Shown here: in pieces, positions 55,994 to 64,000 of the stretch
Position numbering within the stretch: position 1 is the first letter of the stretch
Layout of the letters: the number at the start of each line of letters is the position of its first letter
From: Thraustochytrium sp. TN22
Taxonomy: Eukaryota; Sar; Bigyra; Thraustochytrida; Thraustochytriidae
Length of the DNA: 64,000 bases
Reading direction: 5' to 3'
Assembly: GCA_013306675.1 (NCBI GenBank)
Contig: JABLUY010000030.1
Location: forward strand, 23,531-87,530
Notes under the pieces: model-generated
What the model saw: only the letters and a program-made list of their open reading frames with translations
The model's database searches: none
What the model was told of the DNA's origin: nothing
Translations under genes and position numbers: made by a program

Positions 55994-58900
55994 ATGGCGG
56001 GCACGGCGCAGCATAACCGCCGCGGCGCGTGGGCGCCCGCGACGCCCGCGCGCGCGGGCGGCGGCGCGGGCGGCGCGGGCGAGGCGGCGGGGAACGGGTC
56101 GCACGTGCGCGTGTTCGTGCGGATCCGGCCGGGGGAGGTGGTGTCGGGCAGCAGCGATGCGGCGCGCAAGAACGCGCCGGCGGCGGTGGCCAAGGTGAGC
56201 GAGACCATCCTGGGCGCGGACGCGAGCGCGCTGCCGGGCGCGGAGGAGAGGCACTTCGTGTACGATGGCGTCTTCGACGGCGCCGCCACGCAGGAGCAGG
56301 TGTACGCGGCGTGCGGCGAGCCGCTCGTGTCGGAGGTGGTCAAGGGGTTCAACTGCACGGTGCTGGCGTACGGCCAGACCGGGTCCGGCAAGACGCACAC
56401 CATCTTCGGGCCGGAGGGCGCGTTGGAGGACGAGGCCGCGCAGGAGGGCGACCTGCGCGGCGTGCTGCCGCGGCTGCTGGAGGACCTCTTCGCGCGCTTC
56501 AAGACGGAGGCGCGCGAGCACGCCAACGTGGAGTTCCTGTGCAAGGGCGGCCTGGTGGAGATCTACAACGAGCGCGTGCACGACCTGCTGGACGGCGCCT
56601 CGGACAGCAACCTGCAGCTGCGCGAGTCCATGCACCGCGGCGTGTACGTGGAAGGCCAGACCGAGGTGGTCTTCGACACGGCGCAGGAGGCGCTCGACAC
56701 GGTGCGGCGTGGCGCGGAGGGCCGGCGCGTGGGCGCGACGGCCATGAACCGCGAGAGCAGCCGGTCGCACACCGTCTTCACGCTGACGCTGGAGAGCCGC
56801 GCGCCGGACGCGGACGGCGTGCTGGTCTCGCGCAAGTCTCGCGTTAACATCGTGGACCTGGCCGGCAGCGAGCGCCAAAAGCTCACCAAGGCCACGGACG
56901 AGCGCCTGGTGGAGGCCAACTACATCAACAAGTCGCTGCTCTGCCTCGGCACGGTCATCAGCTCGCTCGCGGCGCTGGCCGACGCGACCGGGCCCAACCT
57001 GCGCCCGCACATCAAGTACCGCGACTCCAAGCTGACCTTTCTGCTGCGCGACTCCCTGGGCGGCAACTCCAAGACGCACATGATCGCCAACGTGAACCCG
57101 TCCATGCACTACGTGGCCGAGACGCTCTCGACGCTCAAGTTTGCGCAGCGCGCCAAGCGCATCCGCAACAAGGCCAAGGTCAACGAGGACCTGGCCAGCG
57201 CCAGCCTCGCCTCGCTGCGCGCGCAGGTGGCGCGACTCAAGGCGGATCTCGAGGCCGCGCAGGCCGCCGCGCCCGTGCCGCGCCCGCTCGGCGAGGCGTC
57301 CGGCGACGCTGGTGGCGAGGACGCCTTCGCGCTGGAGCGCGTCGAGCAGCTGCTGGCGCACGCGCTGGCCTCGGCCGAGGCGGCGCGCCAGCGCGCCGAG
57401 GACCTCACTGGGCTCGTCAAGTCGCAGGAGCAGGCGCGCGACAAGCTCGCCAAGGCCCTGGCCGGCCAGAAGTCGCTCTTCAAGCTCAAGACCAGCCAGG
57501 TCGCGCAGCTTGTCAAGGACCGCTCGGCCGTCGACACCGCCGCGCTGGAGCGCTGGCAGACGCACGAGGCCGGCCTCAGCCGCGCCCTGCTCGAGGTCAA
57601 CCCGGACGCCGTGGAGTGGCGCTCCAAGTTCGAGGAGCTGCGCACCTCGACTCGCATTGACGAGGCGCGCCGCGAGGCGCTCGACGAGACCGAGGCCATG
57701 AACCGCCAGCTTTCCAAGGAGGTCAAGGCGCTCCTCGACAGCAAGCGCGCGCTCCAGGACATGCTCGCCGCGCGCCCCGCCCCGAGCCAAAAGGTGGAAG
57801 AAGAAGAGGAGGCGGGTTCGGCCGAGGCTGGGGTGGGTGCAGAAGCGGAGGGCGACCAGGCCGGCGAGGAGGACGACCACCAGGCTGAGGACTCCCGGAC
57901 CTCGTCCTTCTCCGGCGGGGATGGCACCGCCAGCGCCTCGAGCAGCTTCAAGAAGCTGGCCTTTGAGACGCCGCTCAAGGGCAACCTCAAGGACGGCTTC
58001 TTGCGGCCGCCGCGCACGGGGCGCGCGGGCGCAAGCGCGAGCGCGAGCGCGGCGCGCGCCTCGCTGACGCCGGCGCGCATCATGGCGACCCGGCGGCGCG
58101 AGTCGAACGGGTCTAACGGGTCGGTGTGCCCAACGCCCTCGCCCGCCGACATGGAGCGCGCCGAGCTCTCGATGCTGCAGGACCAGAAACGCAAGATCAT
58201 GTCGAGCATCGACGAGCAGCAGCGCAGCGCCGAGCTGGAGAAGCTGCGCGCCGAGGCCGGCTCGTTGCGCGAGGAGCGCGACGGCCTGCAGGACCGTGTC
58301 TCGCAGGCCGAGCGCGCCGTCGAAGAGGCGCGCGCCGCCAACGAGCAGCTGCGCGCCGCCGAGGCCGCCGCCAACAAGGAGGTCATGGCGCTGGAGAAGC
58401 GCATCTCCGAGGCCATGGAGCAGCAGATCGAGCTCGACAAGGTGCGCGAGGACCTGGAGAACTTGCAGGCGCAGCACCTCGTGACGGAGCGCGCGCTTAC
58501 GGACCTGCAAAAGACCTCGCGCGAGGACCGCGACCGCCTCGAGGCCGAGCTCCTCGACGCGCGCGCCGCCGTCGAGTCGCTCATGCAGTCGCACACCGAG
58601 CGCGAGGCCGCCGCCGAGGAGCAGGAGCAGCAGCAGCAGGTGCTGCAGGAGGAGGTTGAGCAGCTCACGCAGCTGCGCGAGGCCCAGCAGACCACGGACC
58701 GCCTGCGCATTGCCAAGCTCAAGGCTGACATCGCCGACGCCGAGACGCGCGAGCGCGCCACCTCCGCCAAGGCCGGCGAGCTCGAGCACGCCGTGGCGCA
58801 GTTCCGCGACAGCCTGCGCAAGGAGCGCGCCCGCGCCGAGGAGGCTGAGGCCGACCGCGAGCGCCTCGCTGCCGACAAGGCCGACCTCGAGACGGCTGTC

Positions 58901-59806
58901 GACGCCTCGGCCGCCCAGGCCGAGGTGCTGCGCACCAGTCTGGATGAGGCCACCGCCGAGCTCGCGCGCCTCGAAGAGGCGCAGCGCGCGCGCGAGCGCC
59001 ACCTCATCGCCGAGCTTGCCAGCCAGCATGCGCGCCTCAAGCTGGGCGACGTGGACGGCACGGCCGCCGAGGCCGAGACCGCCGCGACAAGCGGCGACGA
59101 CGGCGACAGCGCCCTGGTCGACGAGGACGCCCTCAAGGCCGCTGAGGCGGACGAGCACCAGCTGCGCCTCGAGGCCGAGGCGCGCGTCGTGGAGCTCCAG
59201 CTCAAGGTTGAGGAGCTCTCGGCCGCCAACGCCAAGCTCGCTGGCAACGCCAACGCCAAGCAGCGCATCCGCTACGTGCAGGGCCTCCGCGACGAGATTT
59301 TGAGCCTGCGCGACACCGAGGAGCGCCTGCGCCGCCGTCTGCGTGCCCTCGAAACCCGGCCCGCTGCGGCCGGCTCCGCCGAGCACCGGCCGTCCTCGCC
59401 CGCCGAGCACCATGACCGCCCCGAGAAGCCCAGCGAGGACGTGCAGATAAACTACGTGCGCGATCTAGAGGCGCAGATCGCCGACCTACAGGCCGTGCGC
59501 GACCGTGAGGCGGAGCGCGCCGAAAAGCTCGAGGCCGACCTCGAGCAGCGCAACGCGGCCTTCTCCTCGCTCACTGAAAAGTCCCTGCACCTGAAGAACC
59601 TCATCATGCAGATCAAGGAGCGCCGCCCCGAGGCGCTCGAGCTCGGCCATGCGCCGCTCCCGGAAGACATGGAGGACCTGCTGCGCGAGCACAACAGCTT
59701 GCTCGAGGAGAGGGACGCCTGGCTCGTCGAGCGCAAGGCTCTGCGCGCTGCCCTCGCGCACCTGCACGGTGGCGCCAACGAAAACAGCGTGGATGCTGCC
59801 AACTAA
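55994..59806 (+). CDS. Kinesin motor protein, kinesin-12/KIF15-like
   Basis: A 1270-residue plus-end kinesin with an N-terminal motor (about 36-400) and a long tail. Motor landmarks are VRVFVRIRP, the P-loop GQTGSGKTHT (127-136), switch I NRESSRSHTVF, switch II NIVDLAGSERQ, NKSLLCLGTVISSLA and IKYRDSKLTFLLRDSLGGNSKT. The last resembles kinesin-12 (KIF15/PAKRP). After the neck (KRIRNKAKVNED) the tail is mostly coiled coil (about 405-600, 715-1110 and 1140-1260), rich in E/A/R heptads. A Ser-rich, acidic break (about 595-710) holds RRRESNGSNGSVCPTPSP, a plausible phosphorylation site cluster. It is likely a dimeric motor for spindle or phragmoplast-type microtubule arrays. No intron. Confidence 0.94.
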   Translation: MAGTAQHNRRGAWAPATPARAGGGAGGAGEAAGNGSHVRVFVRIRPGEVVSGSSDAARKNAPAAVAKVSETILGADASALPGAEERHFVYDGVFDGAATQEQVYAACGEPLVSEVVKGFNCTVLAYGQTGSGKTHTIFGPEGALEDEAAQEGDLRGVLPRLLEDLFARFKTEAREHANVEFLCKGGLVEIYNERVHDLLDGASDSNLQLRESMHRGVYVEGQTEVVFDTAQEALDTVRRGAEGRRVGATAMNRESSRSHTVFTLTLESRAPDADGVLVSRKSRVNIVDLAGSERQKLTKATDERLVEANYINKSLLCLGTVISSLAALADATGPNLRPHIKYRDSKLTFLLRDSLGGNSKTHMIANVNPSMHYVAETLSTLKFAQRAKRIRNKAKVNEDLASASLASLRAQVARLKADLEAAQAAAPVPRPLGEASGDAGGEDAFALERVEQLLAHALASAEAARQRAEDLTGLVKSQEQARDKLAKALAGQKSLFKLKTSQVAQLVKDRSAVDTAALERWQTHEAGLSRALLEVNPDAVEWRSKFEELRTSTRIDEARREALDETEAMNRQLSKEVKALLDSKRALQDMLAARPAPSQKVEEEEEAGSAEAGVGAEAEGDQAGEEDDHQAEDSRTSSFSGGDGTASASSSFKKLAFETPLKGNLKDGFLRPPRTGRAGASASASAARASLTPARIMATRRRESNGSNGSVCPTPSPADMERAELSMLQDQKRKIMSSIDEQQRSAELEKLRAEAGSLREERDGLQDRVSQAERAVEEARAANEQLRAAEAAANKEVMALEKRISEAMEQQIELDKVREDLENLQAQHLVTERALTDLQKTSREDRDRLEAELLDARAAVESLMQSHTEREAAAEEQEQQQQVLQEEVEQLTQLREAQQTTDRLRIAKLKADIADAETRERATSAKAGELEHAVAQFRDSLRKERARAEEAEADRERLAADKADLETAVDASAAQAEVLRTSLDEATAELARLEEAQRARERHLIAELASQHARLKLGDVDGTAAEAETAATSGDDGDSALVDEDALKAAEADEHQLRLEAEARVVELQLKVEELSAANAKLAGNANAKQRIRYVQGLRDEILSLRDTEERLRRRLRALETRPAAAGSAEHRPSSPAEHHDRPEKPSEDVQINYVRDLEAQIADLQAVRDREAERAEKLEADLEQRNAAFSSLTEKSLHLKNLIMQIKERRPEALELGHAPLPEDMEDLLREHNSLLEERDAWLVERKALRAALAHLHGGANENSVDAAN

Positions 59807-60326
<520 letters not shown>

Positions 60327-63300
60327 TCATCCCACGCTGCCACGACGGCTCCCGCCACCGCGGCCCGAGCCGGAGCGCCGAAAGAGAAGATCGTTGGACT
60401 TGGCCTCCTCCGCCTCGAAACAGTCGATGCACCGGCATTTGCTCTCCACGTCGCATGAGAGCAGCGAGCTGTGCGGCCGGTGCGCCGTGCACTTGCGACA
60501 GTACACCAGGTGGCAGCCGCCGCACGTATGGCGATTGTGGGCCTTGACTTTGACGCTGCACCGCGCGCACTGCCGGATGCTCGCTTCGATGGAGGAGCTG
60601 CCAGCGCCCTCGAGCATCATCTGCCGGCGCACCGAGGAAGGCGGCGGCGAGGCCGAGGGCGCCCGCGCGCCGGCACCGCTGTCGCGGCCCGAGGTGGAGG
60701 AACCCACCTTCTCCAGAGACTGGGCCAGCTTGCGCCCGCCCTTGCGCAGGCTTGTGCCGATCCACCGCTTATACCGCTGACGCGGGGAAGCACCGGCATC
60801 AGCGGACGGGTTGCTCGCCTCGCTGAGAGAGGACGAGACCTCGGAGCCGAGCGGCGCGGAGAAGGCGTTGATGACGCGCTGCAGCACCACGTGCCGCTTC
60901 ACCACCTCCCACTTGGACTCGGACGTGGGCGAGAGCGGGATCGGGATGTGGCGCGCCGAGCCCTCGGTCGGGCAGCTGCGCGACGAGGAGGAGGCCGTCA
61001 GCCCGGAGAACTGCAGGCCGCGGTTCGACGCGAAACCGGACCCGGATGCCTGCGCCTGCGGCGGCATGGCCGTGCCGGCCCCGCCGCCACGCGGCCGCAC
61101 GCTGCCAGAGCCGACCGTGGGGAAGGTGGCGCGCACGGCGCGGTCGATGATGGCGTGGTGCGGCGAACGCGGCGACGAGGAGCTCTCCATCATGCCGCTG
61201 TCCGTGCGCTCGCTGTCGTCGCCGGAGCCCAGGCCGCGCCTACTGCTGGCCTTGCGCTCCAAGTACCGAATGCCCATGTTGAGCAGGCGATCCACGCCAA
61301 AGGCCGTGCCACAGTACGTCTCAAAGAGCAGCACGAAGCGGTCGCGCACGGACCGCAGCAGGCGCGCCTTCTCGCGCGTCGGGATGTTGCGGAACATAGT
61401 GAAGGCGCCCACGGCCGAGACCACAGCCATGATGCGGTAGTAGTTGTCGATGATGGCCAGGCTGAGGTAGAAAGGCGCAAACACCAGGTTTGTTGCGATC
61501 CGCCACGCCAGGCTCGACACCGTCACGCACGAGTCCGAATTAGCGCGCACGGGCTGCGACTCGCCCGGCGGCGAAACGCCCATGAGGTTCCATGCCTCGA
61601 CACGGTATACAAAGTCGACGCTGGTCTTGAGGCCCGTGTCAAAGGCCGTCGTCGAGAGCCCGCTGTACACTGTGGTCCACGCGTCCGTCTCCTTGGCAGG
61701 CCGCCGCAGCAGCCGATACTTGTGGATGGGCAGCTCGTCGCTGCGCGAGATGGAATGCGAGACCTTGGCCCAGTGCAGGCGCACCGACCCGCATGCGTCG
61801 CCCGGCGTCGCCTCCAGGTAAAAGTGCTCCGTGGGCGGCGTGCCGAGGCCCATGAAGAGCACCGCAATGGCGCGCGTCAGCAGGTGCTGATGGTGAGGGT
61901 CAGTCACGCCGAGGTCCTCGAGGCGCTCCTCGCCGTCCTCGCCGATGAGCTGCGCCAGCTCATAGCCCGTGATGCCGCGCTTGCGGAAGTTGTCCGCATA
62001 CTGCGGCAGCTCCACGCCGTGCGCGACCCAGTCGGCGGTCTTGGACGCGGTCATGAGCCGCTGCATACCCTTCCAGCGCAGCTCGAACTCATTTTGAAGG
62101 ATCACCTTGTCCTCATCGTCGTCCATGGCGGTCATGCCGGCCTTGACGCCCTTCTCCTCGATGAACCGCCGCAGCTCCGACTCGCGCCGCGAGTCGTTCC
62201 CGGGTTTGCGCTTGATGGCGTCGCTCAGCTCGCTCGCGTAGTGCGCCAGCTCTGGCCCGTCGATGTCACCGTCGCCGTCTAGGTCGGCGTTCGAGAACAC
62301 GGATTTCATCGCCACGCCCGCCTCGCCCTGCTGCGGCGCCCTGCTGGTATTCTTCTTCTTCACATTCTTGCTGCTCATGCGCTGCTTGTCTCCCTGAGAC
62401 GCTGCGCGGGGGTCCAGCGGCGCAGCCGACTCGCTCGAGAACGGCGAGGATGGCAGCGACTTCGGGATGCCCTCGGGCTCTTCTTTCTCCGGTGTCTTGG
62501 ACTTGGACTTGGCTGTCTCCGCCTTGCCCTTGGCAGCCTCTTGAGGGCACTCCGCGTAGCTGTAAGGACTGCGCCCCACGACGCTCCAGGCCTCCACGCG
62601 GATCTCAACGGGGCCGTCGCCCGCTGGTGACAGGTTTGTGACGGCGAGACTGCGCGCGCTCACGTCGTCGATGTCGCCAATGGGCTCCCAGTCGGCCGCG
62701 GCGGCCGCGCGCACAAAGGCGCGGAGGCGGTGCACGGGCGGCCGGCGGCTCGGCGTGGCGCACTCGCCGCCGCCGCCGCCGCCGCCGCCGGCGGCAGCCT
62801 CGTCGCTGGCCAGCTCCCAGCGTAGCACCACGCCACTGCCGTCCGTGCGTTCGCAGGCGACGCGCGGCGCGAGCGGCGGCTCGGCCAGGCCCAGCAGGCG
62901 CACCGAGATGGACCGTAGCAGCTGGCGCTCGTGGAAGCGCGATGACACGCCCAGCTCGCGCAGGTACGCCGGCTCCTCCAGGAACATGGGCAGGTCGAAG
63001 CCCTTGACGCTGTTCTCGCGGAAGGCGTCCGCATACTGCGGCAGCAGCACGGCGTGCTCGACCCAGTCTGCCACCTCCTCTGGCGTGGCGAGCGAGGTCA
63101 GCCTGCGCCAGTGGCTGGACAGCTCGTTCGCCTGAATCCCCGACGTATCGTCCAGGTTCACGCGCTCCACGGCGTCCAGCACGCCCTGCTCCACGTCGCC
63201 CACCAGGTCACCTGCGCCGAACCTGCGCGCCACCTTGAGCAGCTCCTGCCCGGACAGCTCGCCGTCCGCGTCCAGGTCTGCGCCCCTGAAGAACCCCGAC

Positions 63301-63425
63301 GCCTCCAGCTCTGCGTCTGACAGCTCTCCGTCGCCGTCCTGGTCCAGCGTCGCGCCGCCCGCGCGCGTCAGGTACGCGGCCGCGGCCAGCGTCATCACCA
63401 TGAACACGCCCACCCTGGCGCCCAT
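60327..63425 (-). CDS. STIM-like protein: two EF-hand/SAM/FN3 modules, membrane segment, FYVE-type finger
   Basis: A 1032-residue protein from the ATG at 63425 (an in-frame ATG at 63503 would add 26 basic residues). A signal peptide (about 1-23) is followed by EF-hands D28-Q-D-G-D-G and D50-L-D-A-D-G, a weak third loop (90-101), SAM domain 1 (about 119-180, ADWVEHAVLLPQYADAF) and an FN3-like domain (about 183-290). After a basic linker the module repeats: EF-hands D381-L-D-G-D-G and D435-x-D-x-D, SAM 2 (about 464-527, ADWVAHGVELPQYADNF) and FN3 (about 533-627). Hydrophobic segments at about 637-659 and 662-679 follow, then a Ser-rich region and a C-terminal FYVE-type finger (953-1003, C-x-x-C...HNRHTCGGC...YCRKC...CRCIDC). 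Lumenal EF-SAM next to a membrane span is the STIM Ca2+-sensor plan. I infer ER or vesicle Ca2+ sensing with lipid contact through the finger. If both hydrophobic segments cross, the finger would be on the wrong side. Confidence 0.85.
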   Translation of the reverse strand: MGARVGVFMVMTLAAAAYLTRAGGATLDQDGDGELSDAELEASGFFRGADLDADGELSGQELLKVARRFGAGDLVGDVEQGVLDAVERVNLDDTSGIQANELSSHWRRLTSLATPEEVADWVEHAVLLPQYADAFRENSVKGFDLPMFLEEPAYLRELGVSSRFHERQLLRSISVRLLGLAEPPLAPRVACERTDGSGVVLRWELASDEAAAGGGGGGGGECATPSRRPPVHRLRAFVRAAAAADWEPIGDIDDVSARSLAVTNLSPAGDGPVEIRVEAWSVVGRSPYSYAECPQEAAKGKAETAKSKSKTPEKEEPEGIPKSLPSSPFSSESAAPLDPRAASQGDKQRMSSKNVKKKNTSRAPQQGEAGVAMKSVFSNADLDGDGDIDGPELAHYASELSDAIKRKPGNDSRRESELRRFIEEKGVKAGMTAMDDDEDKVILQNEFELRWKGMQRLMTASKTADWVAHGVELPQYADNFRKRGITGYELAQLIGEDGEERLEDLGVTDPHHQHLLTRAIAVLFMGLGTPPTEHFYLEATPGDACGSVRLHWAKVSHSISRSDELPIHKYRLLRRPAKETDAWTTVYSGLSTTAFDTGLKTSVDFVYRVEAWNLMGVSPPGESQPVRANSDSCVTVSSLAWRIATNLVFAPFYLSLAIIDNYYRIMAVVSAVGAFTMFRNIPTREKARLLRSVRDRFVLLFETYCGTAFGVDRLLNMGIRYLERKASSRRGLGSGDDSERTDSGMMESSSSPRSPHHAIIDRAVRATFPTVGSGSVRPRGGGAGTAMPPQAQASGSGFASNRGLQFSGLTASSSSRSCPTEGSARHIPIPLSPTSESKWEVVKRHVVLQRVINAFSAPLGSEVSSSLSEASNPSADAGASPRQRYKRWIGTSLRKGGRKLAQSLEKVGSSTSGRDSGAGARAPSASPPPSSVRRQMMLEGAGSSSIEASIRQCARCSVKVKAHNRHTCGGCHLVYCRKCTAHRPHSSLLSCDVESKCRCIDCFEAEEAKSNDLLFRRSGSGRGGGSRRGSVG

Positions 63426-64000
63426 GCCGCCCAGCAGCCGCCGCCGCCGCCGGGGCCGCGGCGGCGGCGCCTCGCCTCGCCGCGCCTCGCCTCGCCGCGC
63501 CATGCCGCCCGCCCTCGCGCGCGCCGCGCCCTCTTCGGAGCGGAGAGATCGGGTTTTGCGGGGTCCAGAACGAACGTCGGGCATGATGAGGCGCACCGGG
63601 CGGACGCCGCGCGGAAGGCGCGCGCGCGGCGGCGCCTCTGCGGCGCCCTGCGCGGCCAAACTCGCCCGCGGGGGGCTCTCCGGGCGGCCCCGGTCTTGCT
63701 GCTCGCGGCCCGCGCCTCGGGTCCGCTCGCTCCTGCGTGCTCCGCCCAGAAATCGCGCGCGAGGGGCCTGGGACTGCGCAACTGGCCGTTCGAGGCCACC
63801 GTGGCGCCGGACAGCCTCCTGGACAAGCCAAACCAAACCAACCCGAGTCCGAGACCTTGCAGCTGCTCCTCGAGGTCTGCCAGTGCCGGCTCGGCGCGCG
63901 CGAGAGGGAGGCCACGCGCGCCGGGGCGCGCCGGCGAGCGGCGAGCGGAGACCGGGCGCGCAGGATTAGGGTACAACTTGAAGGCTGCTGGCGTGGATAA
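63426..64000. other. Upstream region of the STIM-like gene
   Basis: About 575 bp to the window edge, expected to contain the promoter. A CGCCGCGCCTCGCCT-type direct repeat lies at about 63470-63500. Open frames here are GC-driven. Confidence 0.5.

Noticed and set aside
55610-59413. 1267-residue open frame antisense to kinesin
   Set aside because: It mirrors the kinesin heptad codons. Low-complexity Leu/Gly/Arg composition and no motif.

Overview
This is a 64-kb stretch of nuclear DNA from a GC-rich, intron-poor, gene-dense unicellular eukaryote. The evidence is a set of purely eukaryotic genes (cytoplasmic poly(A)-binding protein, NOP58, SPT4, kinesin, bHLH factor, tubulin-ligase family, a FYVE-type finger protein), three spliceosomal introns of only 70-101 nt, and alternating gene strands with intergenic gaps of 0.1-2 kb. 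A probable selenoprotein, two secreted hydrolases and an L/F-transferase homologue would fit a stramenopile (labyrinthulomycete- or pelagophyte-like), but no marker in the window fixes the lineage, so that placement is inference. Because GC is so high, stop codons are rare and long antisense ORFs shadow almost every real gene. I chose the real frame by domain content and ATG starts. Layout, left: 1-3.8 kb holds no recognisable gene. Then come an RPxSA-motif protein (+), a secreted sulfatase (-), a secreted GH10 xylanase (+), poly(A)-binding protein (-), NOP58 (+), a Yip1-like membrane protein (-), mitochondrial uL23 (+, one intron), a WW-domain RNA-triphosphatase-like pseudoenzyme (-), an RCC1 propeller protein (-), a bHLH factor (+), an MsrB that appears to use selenocysteine (-), a membrane-anchored tandem TTL protein (+), a double C-type lectin (-), a repeat-motif coiled-coil protein (-), a 178-bp tandem array, and a 945-residue Q-rich putative regulator (+). 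Centre, 38.4-46.0 kb: between two convergent genes and two unrelated minisatellites sits a nest of three almost identical 2,337-bp DNA transposons. Copy A (+) is split near its 3' end by copies B and C (both -). Every junction is ATAT, and every element begins CCC and ends GGG. The elements encode the C-terminal part of a piggyBac-type transposase, including the GGVD motif and the Cys-rich finger, together with a YqaJ/lambda-exonuclease-type PD-(D/E)XK nuclease. This is the best candidate in the window for something undescribed. Right: a leucyl/phenylalanyl-tRNA-protein transferase homologue (-), a TPR-TTL protein (+), SPT4 (-, two introns), a winged-helix SAM methyltransferase (+), a coiled-coil protein (-), a DUF1244-MogA/MoaB fusion (-), a kinesin-12-like motor (+), and a STIM-like EF-hand/SAM/FN3 membrane protein with a FYVE-type finger (-) whose 3' region carries 59 uninterrupted CAG units. 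The host genes do not form an operon or one pathway. Loose groupings are mRNA metabolism and transcription (PABP, NOP58, SPT4, capping-like protein, bHLH), tubulin and motor biology (two TTL proteins, kinesin), and secreted carbohydrate chemistry (xylanase, sulfatase, lectin).
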